Made by a program: the position numbers and the translations under genes. The notes under the pieces were generated by a model. It saw only the letters and a list, made by a program, of their open reading frames with translations, was not told the DNA's origin and searched no databases. A DNA stretch of 64,000 bases from Streptomyces sp. GESEQ-4 (lineage in GTDB: Bacteria > Actinomycetota > Actinomycetes > Streptomycetales > Streptomycetaceae), in assembly GCF_017948455.1 (NCBI RefSeq), contig NZ_JAFFSU010000011.1, positions 237,705-301,704 of the forward strand. The letters are read 5' to 3'. This document shows positions 60,551 through 64,000 of the stretch, piece after piece (position 1 is the first letter of the stretch; the number at the start of each line of letters is the position of its first letter).

Positions 60551-61453
60551 ATGCGATGGTCGGCCCTTCCTCCTCTGAATACGCTGCTGCCCTTCGAAGC
60601 GACCGTCCGGCACGCGAGCATGACCGCGGCGGCGCAGGAACTGCATGTCACGCACGGCGCGGTGAGCCGACAGATCCAGAACCTCGAACGGTCCCTTGGA
60701 ATATCACTCTTCGAGCGACAGACACGCGCCCTGCGCCCGACCCCGCAGGCCCGCCAGCTGGCGGCCATCGTCCGGGACGCGCTCGATCAGATCGATGCGG
60801 CAGCCCGGCAGATCTCACACCGCACACCCGCAGGACCGCTCACCCTCTCGTGTGAGCCCACACTCCTGATGCGCTGGCTCATTCCCCGGCTCCCCGATCT
60901 GGCCGCGAACGTGCCGGACGTCGCCGTCCACCTGTCCGCAGGCGGCGGCCCTGTCTTCTTCGAGCGGGACAACATCGACCTCGCGATCCGCCGAGACGAC
61001 TTCCCGTTCCCTGAAGAGGCGAGCAGGACCCGCTTGTTCGCAGAGCGGATCGGACCCGTCTGCCGGCCCGATCTCGCGACCCGCCTGACCGGCGCCGCCG
61101 AGGTATCGCAGGTAGCCCTTCTGCACACCGACACACGACCGCAGGCGTGGGACGACTGGCGACGTATCACCGGCATGAAAGCAGAGCCTGCCTCCCAGCA
61201 GACCCTGGAGCACTTCTACCTGACCCTCCAGGCTGCCGCGGCCGGCGTCGGGGTCGCAATCGCCCCGTATGCCGTCGCCCGGGACGACCTGGAGCGAGGG
61301 CAACTCGTCGCACCCTTCGGTTTCGTCCCCGACGGCACCAGCTACCACCTCCTCAGCCGTCAATCACCTGAGCAAGACGGACGCGTCCGCCGGCTGACGG
61401 CATGGCTGCGGGACAAGACGAGCCAGCTCGAAAACGATTCCGAACCGGTGTGA
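60551..61453 (+). CDS. LysR-family regulator (GcvA-like)
   Basis: A 300-residue regulator. HTH at about 8-66: LPFEATVRHASMTAAAQELHV-type start and HGAVSRQIQNLERSLGISLF. The effector domain begins after TPAGPLTLSCEP and contains the FYLTLQAAAAGVGVAIAPYAVA segment characteristic of the GcvA/AmpR branch. Divergent from the DUF1537-pdxA2-TIM operon over 109 bases with a LysR box; it probably activates that operon with a pathway metabolite. Confidence 0.92.
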   Translation: MRWSALPPLNTLLPFEATVRHASMTAAAQELHVTHGAVSRQIQNLERSLGISLFERQTRALRPTPQARQLAAIVRDALDQIDAAARQISHRTPAGPLTLSCEPTLLMRWLIPRLPDLAANVPDVAVHLSAGGGPVFFERDNIDLAIRRDDFPFPEEASRTRLFAERIGPVCRPDLATRLTGAAEVSQVALLHTDTRPQAWDDWRRITGMKAEPASQQTLEHFYLTLQAAAAGVGVAIAPYAVARDDLERGQLVAPFGFVPDGTSYHLLSRQSPEQDGRVRRLTAWLRDKTSQLENDSEPV

Positions 61454-61608
61454 CCGCTGGGCTTACGGACCTTCGTGGCTTGGCGTCCCGCCTGTTGCTG
61501 CCGCAGTAGATCCGGACACGCGGTCGCGTGCACGCTCTGCACACATCGGGTGCCGGTGCGACCCCGTAACGCGGCACGGTGGGAGGGCACATGGCGAAAC
61601 TGCGCTGC

Positions 61609-62070
61609 TCACCCCGGTGCCGTAGAACTCCGCCCTCCTCGCGGACGGTTGACGACGCTGGACAGGGTGAGCGCGGTGACCGTGTCCCGTACGCCAGGCA
61701 TCTGGGCGATGTCCTCCCAGATGACTCGTACGCGTTCCAGCGAGGCCGCCTCCAGGCGCACCATGATGTCGAAGTCGCCGCTGAGGATTTCGCAGATGAC
61801 GACCTCGGGGATGCGTTTGAGTGCGGCCAGGACGTCGCCTCCGCGCATCCGGTCCTGGCGGTAGACGAGGACCAGCGCCGAGACGACATCGCCGGTGTCG
61901 TCGCCTGCGCGGACGATGGTGTAGCCGGCGATGTGGCCTTGGCGCTCCAGCCGTTCGATGCGCTGGCGCACCGCGTTGCGGGACAGCAGCACCTTGCCGG
62001 CCAGCTCGGAGTGCGAGATGCGGGCGTTGCGGGTCAGCTCGGCGATGATCTTCTCGTCGGTGGCGTCCAC
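61609..62070 (-). CDS. Lrp/AsnC-family transcriptional regulator
   Basis: A 153-residue feast/famine regulator. HTH: DEKIIAELTRNARISHSELA and LSRNAVRQRIERLERQGHI; RAM ligand domain with VVICEILSGDFDIMVRLEA and GVRDTVTALTLSSVVNRP. GTG at 62070. Convergent with lysR. A damaged copy of its C-terminal half lies at 54795-54966. Lrp proteins of this kind often govern amino-acid catabolic genes; here the neighbours are two aldehyde dehydrogenases, a deacylase and an amine oxidase. Confidence 0.92.
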   Translation of the reverse strand: MDATDEKIIAELTRNARISHSELAGKVLLSRNAVRQRIERLERQGHIAGYTIVRAGDDTGDVVSALVLVYRQDRMRGGDVLAALKRIPEVVICEILSGDFDIMVRLEAASLERVRVIWEDIAQMPGVRDTVTALTLSSVVNRPRGGRSSTAPG

Positions 62071-62394
62071 GGTCGACCGTCTCCTTCATCAAGTCGGTGG
62101 AGAGGGCAGCCCCCACGGCACGCGGATCGCGGGTGCCATGGATTCCTGCGGAGCATGGTGCGTGCTTGGTTGCTGATCAGGCTCAGGATGTGCCCGGCCC
62201 GGGATCAGAGGCGGCAGCGCAACGCGTGTGTCGAGCCTCTGGACGCCGGGCGTGGCTGTGCACGTTCATGTGTACGCCGACAAGGGGTCAGCCCGGTGGG
62301 GAAGAACCGAGGCTCTCCCCACCGGGCTGCCGTGGCAGCTTGGCTGCGTTGCCCAGCCGGCACGTGGGCGAGCCCTGCGCTGGAGTCCGCCTGC
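62071..62394. other. Gap between lrp and the aldehyde dehydrogenase gene
   Basis: No gene supported; open stretches here have atypical composition. It contains the lrp promoter at its left end and, at 62289-62329, a strong hairpin placed to end the dehydrogenase transcript. Confidence 0.6.
62289..62329 (-). terminator. Terminator hairpin downstream of the right-hand aldehyde dehydrogenase gene
   Basis: CAGCCCGGTGGGGA at 62289-62302 pairs perfectly with TCCCCACCGGGCTG at 62316-62329 over a 13-base loop. It is 66 bases beyond the dehydrogenase stop and also insulates lrp from read-through. Confidence 0.85.
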
Positions 62395-63879
62395 TCAGGT
62401 GTTGAAGCCGGGCACGGACAGGTACTTGAGCTGCTGGTACTCGTGGAGGCCTTCGGGGCCGCCTTCTCGGCCCAGGCCGGACTGCTTGATCCCGCCGAAG
62501 GGTGCCGCGACCTCGGAGACCAGGCCGCGGTTGATGCCGACCATGCCGGCCTGCAGACGGGCGGCGACCCGGCGGGCGCGGTCGATGTGGGACGTCATCA
62601 CGTACGAAGCGAGGCCGTGCTCGGTGTTGTTGGCCACCGCTATGGCCTCGGCCTCGGTGGAGAACCGGTGGATGGCGGCGACGGGGCCGAAGACTTCCTC
62701 GTGCATGATCGCGGCGTCGGCGGGGACGTGGTCCAGCACGGTAGGGGCGGCATAGTGGCCAGGCCCGTCAGGGATGTCCGCCTTGCCGATGACGACAGCC
62801 CCACGGGCCACGGCGTCCTCGACGAGGTGGCGGACCTTGTCCACCGCACGGTGGTCGGCCAGCGGGCCGAGCTCGGTGTCCTCCCGGTCCGGGGGTCCGA
62901 CCCGGGTGGCGGCCATCCGCTCGCCCATGGCAGCGGCGAACGCGTCGGCGATTCCCTCCTGGACCAGGAACCGGTTGGCGCCGACACAGGACTGGCCGCC
63001 CAGCCGCATCTTCGCGATCATCGCTTCGCGGACCGCGAGGTCGAGGTCGGCGTCGTCGAAGACCAGGAACGGCGCGTTGCCTCCCAGTTCCATCGAGGTA
63101 CGCAGCACCCGGGCACCACTCTGCTGTAGCAGCAGCCTGCCGACCGGGGTGGACCCGGTGAAGGACAACTTGCGCAGCCGGGGATCGGCCAGCAGAGCCG
63201 TGGTGACCGCTGCCGGGTCGCTGCTGGTGATCACGGTCAGGACACCTGCGGGCGCGCCGGCCTCGCGCGCCAGCTCGCCCAGTATCAGGGAGGACAGCGG
63301 GGTGAGCGCGGCCGGTTTGAGCACGGCGGTGCAGCCTGCGGCGAGGGCGGCTGCGGCCTTGCGGGCGGCCATGGCCAGGGGCACGTTCCACGGGGTGATC
63401 AGCAGGCAGGGCCCGACCGGTTCGGCGACGGTGACGATGTGACTCTTGCCGTCCGGGGAGGGTGTGCTGCGTGCGTGGGGGCGGACCGCCTCCTCGGCGT
63501 ACCAGCGGAAATAGGCCGCGGCGTAGTCGACCTCACCCCGGGCTTCGGTGATCGTCTTGCCGATCTCCAGGGTGATGATCCGGGCCAGACGCTCACGGTG
63601 TTCGGTCATGGCGTCGGTGATCCGGTGCAGGACGCTCGCCCGGTCCCGCAGGCTGGTGAGGGCCCACTGGTCGGCGGCCGCGGCCGCCGCGTCCAGTGCT
63701 TTGAGCGCGTCTTGTGCGCCGCAGTCAGCGACGGTGGCTATGACTTCCTCGGTTGCGGGGTTGCGCACCTCGAAGGTGCGACCGCCGCTGGCGGGTTGCC
63801 AGTCGTGGGCGAGGAAGCCACGGGGGACGGATTCGAGGACTGCCGACTCCACTGAGGGAGCGGTGAGCGTGTCAGTCAT
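62395..63879 (-). CDS. gabD: Succinate-semialdehyde dehydrogenase-type aldehyde dehydrogenase
   Basis: A 494-residue dehydrogenase. Motifs: FEVRNPATEEVIATVADCG, GPCLLITPWNVPLAMAARK, SFTGSTPVGRLLLQQSG, catalytic Glu in SMELGGNAPF and Cys in GGQSCVGANRF, and FGGIKQSGLGREGGPEGLHEY at the end. The last two strongly resemble GabD-type succinate- or glutarate-semialdehyde dehydrogenases, which feed GABA or lysine breakdown into the TCA cycle. ATG at 63879. A further minus-strand gene ends 61 bases upstream, probably in the same operon. Confidence 0.9.
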   Translation of the reverse strand: MTDTLTAPSVESAVLESVPRGFLAHDWQPASGGRTFEVRNPATEEVIATVADCGAQDALKALDAAAAAADQWALTSLRDRASVLHRITDAMTEHRERLARIITLEIGKTITEARGEVDYAAAYFRWYAEEAVRPHARSTPSPDGKSHIVTVAEPVGPCLLITPWNVPLAMAARKAAAALAAGCTAVLKPAALTPLSSLILGELAREAGAPAGVLTVITSSDPAAVTTALLADPRLRKLSFTGSTPVGRLLLQQSGARVLRTSMELGGNAPFLVFDDADLDLAVREAMIAKMRLGGQSCVGANRFLVQEGIADAFAAAMGERMAATRVGPPDREDTELGPLADHRAVDKVRHLVEDAVARGAVVIGKADIPDGPGHYAAPTVLDHVPADAAIMHEEVFGPVAAIHRFSTEAEAIAVANNTEHGLASYVMTSHIDRARRVAARLQAGMVGINRGLVSEVAAPFGGIKQSGLGREGGPEGLHEYQQLKYLSVPGFNT

Positions 63880-63939
63880 GCGCGTGGCTCTTTCGCTGAT
63901 CGCAGGATGGTGTGTTGAGAGAGCACGATCGGTGGGTGG

Positions 63940-64000
63940 TCATACGGCCTCGCCTGCGGGGGCGGCGACTCCGACCGTGTTCTCGACCGACAGCAGGGAG
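63940..64000 (-). CDS. C-terminal end of an unidentified gene, cut by the window edge
   Basis: On the minus strand an open frame enters from the right edge and stops with TGA at 63942-63940. The visible 19 residues read SLLSVENTVGVAAPAGEAV, too few to identify a family. Same strand as the dehydrogenase and 60 bases upstream of it, so likely operon partner; an aminotransferase or transporter would be typical. Confidence 0.5.
   Translation of the reverse strand, partial: SLLSVENTVGVAAPAGEAV

Noticed and set aside
55145..63879. Complete ectoine degradation cluster
   Set aside because: A DoeB-like deacylase, semialdehyde dehydrogenases and Lrp are present, but no ectoine hydrolase or clear diaminobutyrate transaminase operon is in the window, so the pathway cannot be claimed.

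Overview
The window is a high-GC actinobacterial chromosome segment, almost certainly Streptomyces. Signs of this are dense GC-rich genes with C/G in third codon positions, frequent GTG and TTG starts, the group 2 sigma factor HrdD, the SepX division protein, a FmdB protein with a serine-rich tail, a DUF6227 protein, the fruR-fruK-fruA operon, and two copies of a dispersed intergenic repeat typical of the genus. It reads as core chromosome from about 7.4 to 46 kb, flanked by more variable gene content.

Left part (1-7.4 kb): the end of a short-chain dehydrogenase, an XRE/MmyB regulator, a GNAT acetyltransferase, and a response regulator/sensor kinase pair divergent from a MacB-like ATPase and FtsX-family permease, the usual layout of an envelope-stress or peptide-resistance module. 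A tRNA-Ala(CGC) follows.

Central core (7.6-46 kb): sepX, rimJ, moaB/mogA, moaC, moeA/glp and galU run on the minus strand and meet the 5-formyltetrahydrofolate cyclo-ligase gene, a gene neighbourhood tied to actinobacterial cell division. Then come a membrane-anchored penicillin-acylase-type Ntn hydrolase, a K+/H+ antiporter, an MFS exporter, fmdB behind a CIRCE-like HrcA operator, an MTA phosphorylase-type enzyme, an SAF/CpaB-like protein, mscL, an LtrA protein, a P1-family peptidase, an L,D-transpeptidase lipoprotein, DUF6227, the fructose PTS operon, regulator/exporter pairs (WYL/MFS, MarR with a DODA dioxygenase, TetR/MFS), hrdD with an exact sigma-R promoter, an M6 metalloprotease, a tandem-domain IclR regulator and an orphan sugar-binding lipoprotein.

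Right part (46-64 kb): an ABC-2 exporter, then what looks like an accessory catabolic island. It holds three modules: (i) a PLP phospho-lyase, an APH-type small-molecule kinase and a ROK regulator, divergent from a homoserine-dehydrogenase-like enzyme and an aldehyde dehydrogenase; (ii) an AstE/AspA-type deacylase with an FAD amine oxidase; (iii) a DUF1537 kinase, PdxA2 and an uncharacterised TIM-barrel protein under a divergent LysR regulator. An Lrp regulator and a succinate-semialdehyde-type dehydrogenase close the window. Between modules (i) and (ii) lies a scar in which the start of a Tat-exported protein gene is fused to a damaged copy of the Lrp gene found 6.8 kb away, so the island has been rearranged.

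Functions were assigned by reading motifs; no database search was run. Substrates in the right-hand island are inferences.
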